From an uncultured bacterium (GTDB lineage: Bacteria > Chloroflexota > Anaerolineae > J036 > Brachytrichaceae): a stretch of 64,000 nt of DNA. How positions within the stretch are numbered: position 1 is the first letter of the stretch; the number at the start of each line of letters is the position of its first letter. The stretch is from contig CAIXPS010000316.1 in the NCBI GenBank assembly GCA_903921365.1, positions 1 through 64,000 on the forward strand, given 5' to 3'. Below the pieces are notes generated by a model. The model was not told the origin of the DNA. It saw only the letters and a list, made by a program, of their open reading frames with translations, and searched no databases. Shown piece after piece: positions 24,039-32,606 of this stretch. A program made the translations under genes and the position numbers.

Positions 24039-26258
24039 ATGGAATTGGTTGTAGAAACAGGACAAATTAGTAACGTAACGGAAGTTGCGACGCCGCGGTA
24101 TCAAGAGCGGATTGACGCGATACGCAAGACAAAACTGGAGCACACTGACCTGAAGATAAAGCTGCGGGGGTATCACGACATCGACGATCATGGCTATATC
24201 CCATGGCCGGAACCCGTCGCGTTCACACCAAAGTCGAATCATCCCTCCGGGGGGTGCTACGGGGCAAAGTGCATCGGCGAAAACTTCCGGGCATGGCTTG
24301 AAGCGCATCCGGTCTATATTCACCCGATGAGCGCGCTGGCAGGCTGCTGGGTAGGATCCATGCGCGGCGTGGGCGGATGGCGTCCCGAAGACCGGGCTAC
24401 GCATCTGGCGCCGTTGCACAAGGAATACAACATCATCTTCACCGGCATTGGCGGGATGAACCATCTCGGCCCGGACATGAAGATCGGCCTCGACCTGGGT
24501 TGGGGCGGCTTGCTGCACAAGATTCGAGCGTATCGCGATCTCAATCGCCCGCCGGCCAGCTCTGATATGGCTGACCTCTATGACGGCGAGGAAAATCTGG
24601 TTATCGGCGTGCAGACCTGGATTCGCCGGCATGTCGCGCAGGCGCGCGAATGGGCAGCGGTGGAAACCGATTCGTTCGTGCGGGACAACTACCTGAAGAT
24701 CGCCGATATGAACGAGTGGCTGATCGACAACCCGCCGCGCACGTTGCGCGAGGCGTGCCAGTTCCTGGCGTGGTTCCAGTCGATCGACCGCATGTGGGCC
24801 GCGGGCGGCGCGCTGGGTCAACTGGACGAGTTATTGCGCCCGTACTACGAAGCTGACATCGCCAATGGCACGATTACCGACGACAATGAGGTCGTGTGGC
24901 ACATCGCCAGCCTGTTGTTCAACGACACGCACTACTCCCAGATCGGCGGCCCAAGCGCAGACGGCGCGCGCGACCTGAGCAGCCGCATGTCCTTCCTGAT
25001 CCTCGAAGCCGTGCATCGTCTGCGCATCCCGGCTAACCTGGCGCTGCGCGTGCATGACAAACTCGATCCTGCGCTGTTGCGCAAGGCGGTTGAGTATCTG
25101 TTCGCTGACGGCACCGGTGTAAGCTATTCTTGCGCCAAGGGACTGGATCAAGGCTATGCCCGCAACGGTATTCCGCTGCCGCTGGCGCGGATGCGCGCGA
25201 AAGTGGGCTGCAACTGGACTGCGCTCCCCGGCATCGAATACTGTTTGCAGGATGTGACGCGCATGTGTATCGTGTCACCCTTTGAGCATGCGTTTCATGA
25301 TGTCATGTCTGACGCGAACGCGCCAAAGACCATCGATGCGTTGTGGGATCGCTACGTTTACCACCTCGGCGTCGCTGTGGACGTCATCAAGCAAGGCTTC
25401 GCGTGGCATATGGATCACCACGCGCACAACAGCCCGGAGATCGTCCTCAATCTGTTCTGCCACGGGCCAATCGAGCGCGGGCTGGACGCAAGCGGCGGCG
25501 GGCTCGACATCTACCACCTCACCCTCGACGGCGTGGGCATGCCTACGGTGGCCGACTCGTTCGCCGCCATCGAGCAGCGCGTGATGAAGGAGAAACGTCT
25601 GACGTGGGAAGAACTGGCGCAACACATCGCCAATGACTACGCAGGCACGGCGGGTGAACGCGTCCGCCTGATGATGCAAAGCATCCCGCGCTTTGGCACA
25701 GGGAATATGCGCGCCGACTGGTGGGCGAAGCGCATCTCCGAAACGTTCAGCACTCTCGTGCGCAGCACCCCAACGTCGAATGGTTTCACCGTCATCCCAG
25801 GGCTGTTCTCGCATGGCATCGTGGCGATGCTGGGCAAGAACATCGGCGCGACCCCAAACGGCCGGCATGCCGGCGCGCCGATTGCCCACAGCGCTGACCC
25901 TGATCCTGGCTTTATGCCCGGCGGCGGCAGCGCGCCAACGGCAAAGTCGAACGCGGTGGCGCTGGTTCAACCCGGCTGGGGCAACAGCGCGCCGCTTCAA
26001 ATCGACTTCGACAGCCTCCTGGCGCGCGAGTACGGCGGCATCGAAGCCATCGAAGGGTTGATCAAGGCGCACAATGCCATGGGCGGCACACTGATCAACA
26101 TCAACGTCATCTCGAAGCAGCAAATCCTTGAAGCGCACGCCGACCCCGAGAAGTATCCCGACCTCGTCGTCCGTGTGACCGGCTACAGCGCCTTCTTCAA
26201 GACGCTCTCGCCGGAATATCGCCAGCAGATCGTGGACCGCATCCTGGCTGAGAACTAG
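24039..26258 (+). CDS. Glycyl radical enzyme of the pyruvate formate-lyase superfamily
   Basis: This 739-residue protein has the glycyl radical domain at its C-terminus (RVTGYSAFF, radical glycine G715, 25 residues from the end). The active-site cysteine can be assigned as C391 (KVGCNWTALPG). Known dehydratases and CutC have Cys-x-Glu there, and PFL has Cys-Cys. This Cys-Asn-Trp form therefore belongs to another clade, probably uncharacterised. Such enzymes cleave C-C, C-N or C-O bonds anaerobically after activation by a radical SAM enzyme. No activase gene is adjacent. AAGGAGG precedes the ATG at 24039; GTG two codons earlier is possible. An efficient terminator follows. Confidence 0.85.
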   Translation: MELVVETGQISNVTEVATPRYQERIDAIRKTKLEHTDLKIKLRGYHDIDDHGYIPWPEPVAFTPKSNHPSGGCYGAKCIGENFRAWLEAHPVYIHPMSALAGCWVGSMRGVGGWRPEDRATHLAPLHKEYNIIFTGIGGMNHLGPDMKIGLDLGWGGLLHKIRAYRDLNRPPASSDMADLYDGEENLVIGVQTWIRRHVAQAREWAAVETDSFVRDNYLKIADMNEWLIDNPPRTLREACQFLAWFQSIDRMWAAGGALGQLDELLRPYYEADIANGTITDDNEVVWHIASLLFNDTHYSQIGGPSADGARDLSSRMSFLILEAVHRLRIPANLALRVHDKLDPALLRKAVEYLFADGTGVSYSCAKGLDQGYARNGIPLPLARMRAKVGCNWTALPGIEYCLQDVTRMCIVSPFEHAFHDVMSDANAPKTIDALWDRYVYHLGVAVDVIKQGFAWHMDHHAHNSPEIVLNLFCHGPIERGLDASGGGLDIYHLTLDGVGMPTVADSFAAIEQRVMKEKRLTWEELAQHIANDYAGTAGERVRLMMQSIPRFGTGNMRADWWAKRISETFSTLVRSTPTSNGFTVIPGLFSHGIVAMLGKNIGATPNGRHAGAPIAHSADPDPGFMPGGGSAPTAKSNAVALVQPGWGNSAPLQIDFDSLLAREYGGIEAIEGLIKAHNAMGGTLININVISKQQILEAHADPEKYPDLVVRVTGYSAFFKTLSPEYRQQIVDRILAEN

Positions 26259-26280
26259 CGCGCGGCGATCTGCGCGCAAT

Positions 26281-26323
26281 CCAGTCCCCGTTCGAGTGTT
26301 TCGAGCGGGGACTGGCGCTTTTT
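26281..26323 (+). terminator. Intrinsic terminator after the glycyl radical enzyme gene
   Basis: A 15-bp stem with one G-T pair (arms CCAGTCCCCGTTCGA and TCGAGCGGGGACTGG) closes a 5-base loop and is followed by CGCTTTTTCC. Confidence 0.9.
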
Positions 26324-26356
26324 CCGGTACACTATAGCTAATCAGCGGAGGAAACC

Positions 26357-27430
26357 ATGCCACAGGAAACCGTCGGATATGTTGAGCTTGAGTGGACGTG
26401 CGTCCATTGCGGGACAAAGAATGAAGGAACGCGACAGGTATGCATAAGCTGTCACGCGCCAATGGCGGATAGCGCGAAGTTCAACCAGTCCGGCAAGGGA
26501 GAATTAATCACTGATAAGGACCTGATTGCCAAAGCCGAAAAAGGCCCGGATGTGAACTGCCCATACTGCGGGACGCGCAACATAGCCGAGGCAACCAAGT
26601 GCGTCCATTGTGGCGGCGACCTGACGGATGCAGCCAAACGATCGAGTGGCGAAGTGCTTGGCGCGTTTCAGAGCGGCCCGCAACCGGACGTCAAGTGCCC
26701 CGCTTGCGGGACGATGAACCCGGCAGGGGCATCCAAATGCAACAAGTGTGGCAGCCCGCTTGGCGTAACCGCGCCTGTAAAACCGCAACCCGCTCTGCCC
26801 GCGAAGTCAAAGGGCATTGGCATCATCCCGATTGTGATCATCGGGCTGATCATCGTCGCGTGTCTTGCCTTCGTGGTGCTCAGCGCGCGAAGTTCATCTG
26901 CCGCCGGCAACGTTCAGTCAGTCAGTTGGCAACGGTCGATTGACGTGATGAAACAACAACCCGTTAATCACACAGACTGGAAGGACAATATCCCTGCGGG
27001 CGCAAAAGTCGGGGCATGCACCCAGAAGGTGCGCAGCACACAGGACACGCCGGCGCAGAACGCCGTCAAAGTGTGCGGCACTGCCTACACGGTCAACCAG
27101 GGCAACGGTGCAGGCAAGGTGGTGAAAGACTGCGTATACCAGGTCATGGCGGACTCCTGCGCGTATTCCACCCTCGAATGGGTGCGCGTCGATGCCGTCG
27201 TTGCCAAGGGCAGCGACCTCAACCCTGTCTGGCCTGATGTCGCGTCAAACGCCACACAACGACCGGGCTCGAAGGTAGAGACGTACACAGTGACCTTCCT
27301 GTCCAATGACAAAACCTACACTTATTCACCGAGCACGCAGCAGGAGTTCAGCCGATTTACCAATGGCAGCAAGTGGAAATTAACGATCAACGGACTTAAT
27401 GTTGTAACAAAGGTTGAGTCAGCGCCTTAA
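26357..27430 (+). CDS. Membrane protein with three zinc ribbons and an extracellular domain
   Basis: This 357-residue protein has three CxxC...CxxC zinc ribbons in its cytoplasmic N-terminal part (C15/18/29/32, C68/71/82/85, C114/117/128/131). A Pro/Lys linker leads to a transmembrane helix (about 154-176) and an extracellular domain of about 180 residues with four cysteines (221, 241, 260, 267 approx.). The first ribbon resembles the RanBP2-type WTCVHCGTKN pattern. The ATG follows CGGAGG. I do not recognise the external domain. The layout suggests a sensor or scaffold that joins an intracellular zinc-ribbon platform to an extracytoplasmic domain. It is alone between terminators. Confidence 0.72.
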   Translation: MPQETVGYVELEWTCVHCGTKNEGTRQVCISCHAPMADSAKFNQSGKGELITDKDLIAKAEKGPDVNCPYCGTRNIAEATKCVHCGGDLTDAAKRSSGEVLGAFQSGPQPDVKCPACGTMNPAGASKCNKCGSPLGVTAPVKPQPALPAKSKGIGIIPIVIIGLIIVACLAFVVLSARSSSAAGNVQSVSWQRSIDVMKQQPVNHTDWKDNIPAGAKVGACTQKVRSTQDTPAQNAVKVCGTAYTVNQGNGAGKVVKDCVYQVMADSCAYSTLEWVRVDAVVAKGSDLNPVWPDVASNATQRPGSKVETYTVTFLSNDKTYTYSPSTQQEFSRFTNGSKWKLTINGLNVVTKVESAP

Positions 27431-27461
27431 GTTGCTCTGATGGGATTCAAGGCAACTTTCT
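27429..27461. terminator. Short hairpin between convergent genes
   Basis: AAGTTGC (27429-27435) pairs with GCAACTT (27452-27458), followed by TCTTC. It lies between convergent stops and may serve as a weak terminator. Confidence 0.45.
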
Positions 27462-27465
27462 TCAC

Positions 27466-28362
27466 CTATCGCATCACACGCGCGGCGATGGTGTTAAGAA
27501 TGCCGGTGCGTCCGAGCTGCGCGATGAACTTATTCAACGCGCCTGGAACATAGATGACGTCGCCGCTCTCAAGCGCATCCAGGGAGCCATTGACGACTTG
27601 ATCCGCGTTCATCCAGAGGACTTCCGGCAGGCCATTCTTCCGAAAGTTCTCAAGCTTGCTGTGAAATTCGGTGTGCGTGAACCCGGGGCATAACGCCTGG
27701 ACGCGCACACCACTTCCGATCAGTTCGCTATGCAGTGCTGTTGTGAACACGTTCAGGTAAGCCTTGGTTGCGGAATAGTTGACATTGCGCGGCAATGTGA
27801 AGAAAGCGGCCACGGAGGAAACGTTGATGATCGCGCCATGGTGACGCGCCAGCATCCCGGGCAGCGCCGCGTGGGTCAGCCACATCGATGCCGTCGCGTG
27901 CAGGGTCACCATATCGATCTGTTTATCCACGTCGCTATTCGCAAAGCGCTCAGTCACGCCAAAACCGGCGTTGTTGATCAGCACTTCCAGGTTGTCGAGC
28001 ACCTCTAGTCGCGCCGCAACCCGTTCAAGGTCAGCAGTTTTGGTCAGGTCGGCGGCAATCACCTCGACCGAAACGCCATGTTTGTCCTGAAGCTCCTGCG
28101 CCACCGACCTCAGGCGCTCCTCGCGCCGCGCCACGAGGATAAGATCGTGTTTGCGTGCCGCCAGCTTCTGCGCAAAACACAGTCCGATACCACTCGAAGC
28201 GCCAGTTACACACGCGACATTCGACTGGCCGGCATTTCCCGACCACTCCCACGCGCCACGCGCGCGCCGTTTCTGCGATTGGCCAATTGCCAGTGCAAGC
28301 GCGATACCCGCCAGCCCGACGCCCAGCCACAACCCATCTCTATTGCGTGTTGTCATACCCAT
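27466..28362 (-). CDS. Short-chain dehydrogenase/reductase, membrane-anchored
   Basis: This is a 298-residue classical SDR. The N-terminal 35 residues form a hydrophobic anchor followed by KRRARG, so the enzyme should face the cytoplasm. The cofactor motif TGASSGIG, the NNAGFG motif, the catalytic serine in NVSSVAAF and the YSATK pair are all present. A basic residue at the end of strand 2 (VARREERL) points to NADP. A TATACT box lies 6 bases before the ATG with no ribosome site, so the mRNA may be leaderless. The related family acts on lipids or steroid-like substrates (COG0300 type). The substrate here is unknown. Confidence 0.88.
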   Translation of the reverse strand: MGMTTRNRDGLWLGVGLAGIALALAIGQSQKRRARGAWEWSGNAGQSNVACVTGASSGIGLCFAQKLAARKHDLILVARREERLRSVAQELQDKHGVSVEVIAADLTKTADLERVAARLEVLDNLEVLINNAGFGVTERFANSDVDKQIDMVTLHATASMWLTHAALPGMLARHHGAIINVSSVAAFFTLPRNVNYSATKAYLNVFTTALHSELIGSGVRVQALCPGFTHTEFHSKLENFRKNGLPEVLWMNADQVVNGSLDALESGDVIYVPGALNKFIAQLGRTGILNTIAARVMR

Positions 28363-28368
28363 ATGTCA

Positions 28369-28374
28369 AGTATA
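28369..28374 (-). promoter_or_regulatory. Candidate -10 box giving a leaderless transcript
   Basis: TATACT on the minus strand ends 6 bases before the SDR start codon, and no Shine-Dalgarno sequence precedes the ATG. Transcription would begin at or next to the ATG. Confidence 0.45.
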
Positions 28375-28378
28375 GCTT

Positions 28379-29206
28379 TCAATGAAGTTCAAGCCAGCCC
28401 GCGATATCATCAAACGCCTTCTGCTGGTCGAGGTCGTTGTGAACCTCATGGAACGAACCATCATACGCGATGTATTGTTTATCGCCATCTGGAACGTTAC
28501 GGAAGAACTGCTGGCCTCCGGCAGGGTTAACCAGACGATCCATACTGCCTTGGAAAAGCAATAACGGGAGATGCAGACCGCCGGCATGCGCCTGCACCCA
28601 TTCCTGCGCCGCTGCCATCTCGGTGCCCAGACGCGCACTGGCCGTGTCGTGAACCGTTGGGTCAGCCGTGTAGGCGCTCACCACCGCCGGATCGCGTGAG
28701 ATCATCGTCGCGTCCAGTTGGGTTCTGATCGAAAACGTGGGACTCACTCGCGACATGATCCGGCTGAGCGCCAGCAGCACGGGCGAGATAGCCACTTGGC
28801 CCAATGCCGGCGCGGACGAGATCACGCCGCGAAGCGCCACGGGATCATGCAACGCATAATCCAGCACGATCAGCCCGCCAAGGCTATGACCGTATAAGAA
28901 CATCGGCGTGTGAGGATCAGAGCGCGCAATCATACGCAGGAACGCATCCACATCCAGACGGTATTCCGACCAGTTCATCACGTGCCCACGCCTGCCGGGC
29001 GAGCGCCCATGTCCACGCAGATCAAAGCTGTGCACCGCATAACCACGCGGGACAAAGCAATTCACAAGATTCATGTAGCGACCACTGTGCTCTCCAAACC
29101 CATGCACAATGGCCAGGATTGCTTTCGGCGGCGTATCCGGCGTCCACGACTGGCAATACAACTTTAAACCATGGTGACCTTCAAACCAGCTCTCATTATG
29201 TTGCAT
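28379..29206 (-). CDS. Alpha/beta hydrolase, monoacylglycerol lipase type
   Basis: This 275-residue serine hydrolase resembles lysophospholipase/monoacylglycerol lipase. The oxyanion motif is VHGFGEHSGRY. The nucleophile elbow is GHSLGG (about 104-109), the acid is D in GSMDRLVNP, and the histidine is in SFHEVHND. DLRGHGRSPGRRGHV is the family signature. It lies just upstream of the membrane SDR gene with 16 bases between, so they may act together in lipid turnover. AAGGA precedes the ATG. No signal peptide is seen, so it is cytoplasmic. Confidence 0.9.
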   Translation of the reverse strand: MQHNESWFEGHHGLKLYCQSWTPDTPPKAILAIVHGFGEHSGRYMNLVNCFVPRGYAVHSFDLRGHGRSPGRRGHVMNWSEYRLDVDAFLRMIARSDPHTPMFLYGHSLGGLIVLDYALHDPVALRGVISSAPALGQVAISPVLLALSRIMSRVSPTFSIRTQLDATMISRDPAVVSAYTADPTVHDTASARLGTEMAAAQEWVQAHAGGLHLPLLLFQGSMDRLVNPAGGQQFFRNVPDGDKQYIAYDGSFHEVHNDLDQQKAFDDIAGWLELH

Positions 29207-29238
29207 ATTGTGTCCTTGTTTCGCAAGCGGTTATGTGA

Positions 29239-30054
29239 TTATGCGCCTGCCGTTTCCTGTTCGGTCAACGCTTCCTCAATCAATCTGAGCAACCTGCCAT
29301 GTTCGGCGGGAATTTCTTCGTTCAGGCGCGCCGCCATAGTAGGCAGTTGCCACGCATCGACATCGCGCCGCATGATCGAACCCGCATACAGATAGCGGTT
29401 GATATAGGACGCGTAGAACGTATCGCGCAAAAACGAGATTAACCAGCGACCGCGCACCCCCGACGGCGCGTCGCCCAGGCGCAAAATCATAACCGTGCGC
29501 GCCACATCCGCAAGCGGATCGCCCTGAGCAGCCGTCATCCAATCGATAACGCGCGGCCCTCGCTCGGTCATGATGATATTGTCGGGGTGAAAATCGCCGT
29601 GGCACAGCGTCTGCCCCTCCGGCAAACCCGCTAATGCCTTCAGCGCCGCCTGTCTCAGCATGCCTGGCAATGGCGACGCCTGTTCGATGGATCGTTGCAA
29701 CCTGCTTTTGTGCGTGGACAACTGAGTGGTTGTGCACCGGTGTATCGCCGCGTGCAGATCAGCCATCAACCGGCCAAGCGCCGCGACCTTCCACGGTTTT
29801 GACTGTAGCAATCGGAGCATCGATATCCCGCAGAGGCGTTCGTATACGATGCCCGCGCGACCGTCGGCCTGAACCAGTTCAGGTTCCACATGCGGCGCAG
29901 GCAGCCCGGCCTTCTCGACGATCTGCGCAATCTCCATCTCGTGTTGTGCCCAGGAGAGTGGGCAGTCGGCGTTGAACAGTTTGATCACCCTGTCATCGCC
30001 CCACGCATAAATGTCAGCAGTCCGACCGCGCCCGATGAGAGGGCCTTTATTCAT
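29239..30054 (-). CDS. Aminoglycoside phosphotransferase (APH)-like kinase
   Basis: This 271-residue protein has the APH/choline kinase fold. The catalytic loop is CHGDFHPDNIIM with H152, D154 and N159, and the metal aspartate is D171 (VIDWMTA). The N-terminal lobe has LIGRGRTADIYAW with the invariant-type lysine in VIKLF. Members phosphorylate antibiotics, fructosamines, choline or homoserine. The environment gives no antibiotic link, so a metabolite kinase is more likely. GAGGG precedes the ATG. It is 10 bases downstream of the hydroxyacid dehydrogenase gene. Confidence 0.82.
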   Translation of the reverse strand: MNKGPLIGRGRTADIYAWGDDRVIKLFNADCPLSWAQHEMEIAQIVEKAGLPAPHVEPELVQADGRAGIVYERLCGISMLRLLQSKPWKVAALGRLMADLHAAIHRCTTTQLSTHKSRLQRSIEQASPLPGMLRQAALKALAGLPEGQTLCHGDFHPDNIIMTERGPRVIDWMTAAQGDPLADVARTVMILRLGDAPSGVRGRWLISFLRDTFYASYINRYLYAGSIMRRDVDAWQLPTMAARLNEEIPAEHGRLLRLIEEALTEQETAGA

Positions 30055-30064
30055 ATGACCCTCA

Positions 30065-31075
30065 TTAGCTCATGTGTGCCAGAATTTCTGGCGTCAGTGG
30101 ATACAAGGCTGACTCACGCGCAAAGAACCGACGCAGTTCCTCGACGGCCATATCGCCCAGATGGGTGCAATCCTCTATACATCCTGCAATGTGCGGGACG
30201 ACAACCACGTTTGGCAGACATCGCAACGGGCTATCGGACGCAGGCGGTTCCGGGTCGGTGACATCGAGGTAGGCGAAAAAGCGCCCCTTCGCCAGTTCAG
30301 CAATCAGCGCGGCCTCATCAAACAGATCGCCGCGCGCCGTGTTGATGATCAGCGCATCATCGCGCAACAACGCCAGCCTGGTCGCATCAAGCATGTGGCG
30401 CGTCTCATTAGTCGACGGCGCATGGAGGGTTAGGATGTCGGCGCGGCGCAAAAGATCGTCGATCTCCACCTTCTCAACCTCCAAAGCCGCCGCCTGCTCA
30501 GCAGTGATGTAAGGATCAAACAACAGAATATGAACGTGAAACGGTTGGAGGAAACGGATCAGATGCCGCCCTACCCGGCTGGCGCCGACGATGCCAACGG
30601 TCTTATTCCTCAACTCGCGCGATGGGAAGTAGGCGCTTTCGCGCCAACCGCCGTCGCGCACGTGCAGCCCAAGCGGCCAGATGTGTTTCATCCCAGTGAT
30701 GATCAGCCCCAGCGCGGTGATGGCGACATCCTCGGCCAGCGCAGGCGCCGCACTTGTCACGCGCATCCCGCGATCCCACACACCCTGACTGATGAAGCGC
30801 TTGACGCTCGATCCCATATGCGCCATCATGCGCAGCCTGGGCGCAGCCGCAAGCACTTCTGCATCCAGTTGCGCCACACCCCAGCTTGTCAGGCATGCAT
30901 CCGCGTCGGGCAGAAGTGCCAGTAAATCGGCATGCGTTGCAGGCTCGCCGCCCGTGTGTTCAACTACCCGGGCGAAACTGCTCAGCTTGTCTAATGTCTG
31001 CGCGCTCAACATGCGACGGTAATGATTGCGACCGATCAGGACTGCGACGGTTGGCATTGTGTCACGATGGTTCAC
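30065..31075 (-). CDS. D-isomer-specific 2-hydroxyacid dehydrogenase
   Basis: This 336-residue NAD-dependent enzyme is of the phosphoglycerate/glyoxylate reductase family. The Rossmann core is GIVGASRVGRHLI (about 158-170), with an acidic residue in FDPYIT that favours NAD. The catalytic Arg is in NTARGDLFDE, the Glu in DPEPPASDS and the His in VVPHIAGC. The GTG start at 31075 has GAGGT about 8 bases upstream; ATG six codons later is the alternative. It follows the FGGY kinase gene by 18 bases and may act in the same sugar-acid pathway, reducing or oxidising a 2-keto acid. Confidence 0.88.
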   Translation of the reverse strand: MNHRDTMPTVAVLIGRNHYRRMLSAQTLDKLSSFARVVEHTGGEPATHADLLALLPDADACLTSWGVAQLDAEVLAAAPRLRMMAHMGSSVKRFISQGVWDRGMRVTSAAPALAEDVAITALGLIITGMKHIWPLGLHVRDGGWRESAYFPSRELRNKTVGIVGASRVGRHLIRFLQPFHVHILLFDPYITAEQAAALEVEKVEIDDLLRRADILTLHAPSTNETRHMLDATRLALLRDDALIINTARGDLFDEAALIAELAKGRFFAYLDVTDPEPPASDSPLRCLPNVVVVPHIAGCIEDCTHLGDMAVEELRRFFARESALYPLTPEILAHMS

Positions 31076-31093
31076 TGTGTAGTACCTCTGTCT

Positions 31094-32575
31094 TCATGCG
31101 CCAACGACCTTACGGTAGGCGTTGAATCGCTCTGCATAGATGGCTTGACGGGCGGGGTCCGGATTATACGCAAGCGCAGGCTGGGTGAAACAGCGCTGTG
31201 CATCGACAGCATTGCTGAATGCCTTGACGCCAAGGCTTGCCAGGATAGCAGCGCCGACCGCCGGTAAATGAGCGCTGGGTGTGATGCGTAACGGCAGACC
31301 CACTACATCTGCGACGATTCTCGGCCAGATCGAACTGCGCGTCGCGCCGCCGAACATCCATAATGCGTCAGTGCGCAAACCGCCCTGCCCGATATTGTCG
31401 AGTGCAAGCCGCAGCTCAAATGCCGCGCTCTCGAGGACAGCGCGCGCCATATGGGCTCGCCCGTGACCCAGGTGCAGGTTGACAAAACCGCCGCGCTGCA
31501 TCCCTGCCGGCGCGACGTGCCCGCCCGACATCGGAATGAAGAGCAATCCATCGCTCCCTGCGCGCGTCTGACCCAATTCGGCATCCAGCGAGCGGTATCG
31601 TCCCATCCGATCTGGCAACTCGCCCCAGCACTGGTTGACCAGCCACTCCAGCGACGCTCCCAACCCGCCAAGCGATTGTGAGATCGTCCACCGGCCCGGC
31701 AGGGCGTGATAGTTCAGGTCGAGCGCATCGGGCACAGCAACGACATCCGGTTGTGTCACAACGCCTGTGATCACCCATGACGTGCCGCATGCCAGTAGTA
31801 TCTGGCCGGGTTGCGTCACCCCCAGCGCCAGCGCAGTGCAGCTTTGGTCGTGACCGCCGCTGATGACAGGCAACCCTGCCGGCAACCTGGTCGCCTCGCG
31901 GGTTTCCGGGGTGATTGGACCGATCACGGTTCCACCCTCGAATATGGGCGAAAACTGCTCCGGACGCGCGCCAACCATCGCACACAACTCCGGGCTCCAC
32001 GCGGGCGTCGCCGCCTGCATCAATTGCGTCACACCACCGTTGGAAGGATTGGCGGCAAACTGTCCCGTTAGCTTAAAGACGATGTAGTCATTCATGCACA
32101 GCCAACGTCGCGCGGCGCCGAATACCGTCGGGTTATGTTCGCGCAACCACGCGATTGTCGCGAGCGGCAAGCCGGGATGAATGTGCCATCCACTGATGGC
32201 TCGCACACGTTCCTGGGCGCCGGCGGCAACCCACGCGTTCACAAGCGCCTCTGTTCGCCCATCCATCCACGTGATGCACGAATATACGGGAGCGCCATCG
32301 GCGTCAGCGGGAACGAGCGACCCGCTTTGACTGGCGACCGCCATGCCCACGGGCCGGATGGTTGAACCTGCCTCACCCGCTATGGCGCAGAGGATATCGA
32401 GGACTGCGCGCCAGACTTGCTGCGGATCCTGCTCGCACCACCCTGGCTGAGGGGAGGTGATGCCGTAGGTGGACTCCGCGCTGGCGAGTTCCTGACCGGT
32501 CAGCGCAAATAGCGCTGCCTTTGCACTGGTTGTTCCGATGTCCAGACCGATGATTGCGTCTTGCACAAAGTCCAT
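31094..32575 (-). CDS. FGGY-family sugar kinase (xylulokinase-like)
   Basis: This is a 493-residue carbohydrate kinase of the FGGY family. The phosphate-binding start is GLDIGTTSAKAALF, and the sugar-binding site includes WMDGRTE and SGGHDQSCTAL with the catalytic aspartate. The second ATP motif is GGATRSSIWPRIVADV. The length and motifs are closest to xylulokinase or a related pentulose/gluconate kinase. It diverges from the glycosyltransferase gene with only 31 bases between start codons, so both messages must have very short leaders. It forms an operon with the hydroxyacid dehydrogenase. Confidence 0.88.
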   Translation of the reverse strand: MDFVQDAIIGLDIGTTSAKAALFALTGQELASAESTYGITSPQPGWCEQDPQQVWRAVLDILCAIAGEAGSTIRPVGMAVASQSGSLVPADADGAPVYSCITWMDGRTEALVNAWVAAGAQERVRAISGWHIHPGLPLATIAWLREHNPTVFGAARRWLCMNDYIVFKLTGQFAANPSNGGVTQLMQAATPAWSPELCAMVGARPEQFSPIFEGGTVIGPITPETREATRLPAGLPVISGGHDQSCTALALGVTQPGQILLACGTSWVITGVVTQPDVVAVPDALDLNYHALPGRWTISQSLGGLGASLEWLVNQCWGELPDRMGRYRSLDAELGQTRAGSDGLLFIPMSGGHVAPAGMQRGGFVNLHLGHGRAHMARAVLESAAFELRLALDNIGQGGLRTDALWMFGGATRSSIWPRIVADVVGLPLRITPSAHLPAVGAAILASLGVKAFSNAVDAQRCFTQPALAYNPDPARQAIYAERFNAYRKVVGA

Positions 32576-32593
32576 TTTACCGTCACATTACAT

Positions 32594-32599
32594 TAGAAT
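32594..32599 (+). promoter_or_regulatory. Candidate -10 box of a leaderless transcript
   Basis: TAGAAT is followed 7 bases later by the ATG of the glycosyltransferase gene, with no ribosome site. The whole divergent intergenic region is 31 bases, which leaves no room for ordinary leaders. Confidence 0.5.
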
Positions 32600-32606
32600 A
32601 TCGGCG

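Noticed and set aside
25275-26462. A 395-codon open frame on the minus strand opposite the glycyl radical enzyme gene
   Set aside because: It is an antisense shadow of a well-conserved gene. Its translation is Arg/Ala/Val-rich with no recognisable motif.
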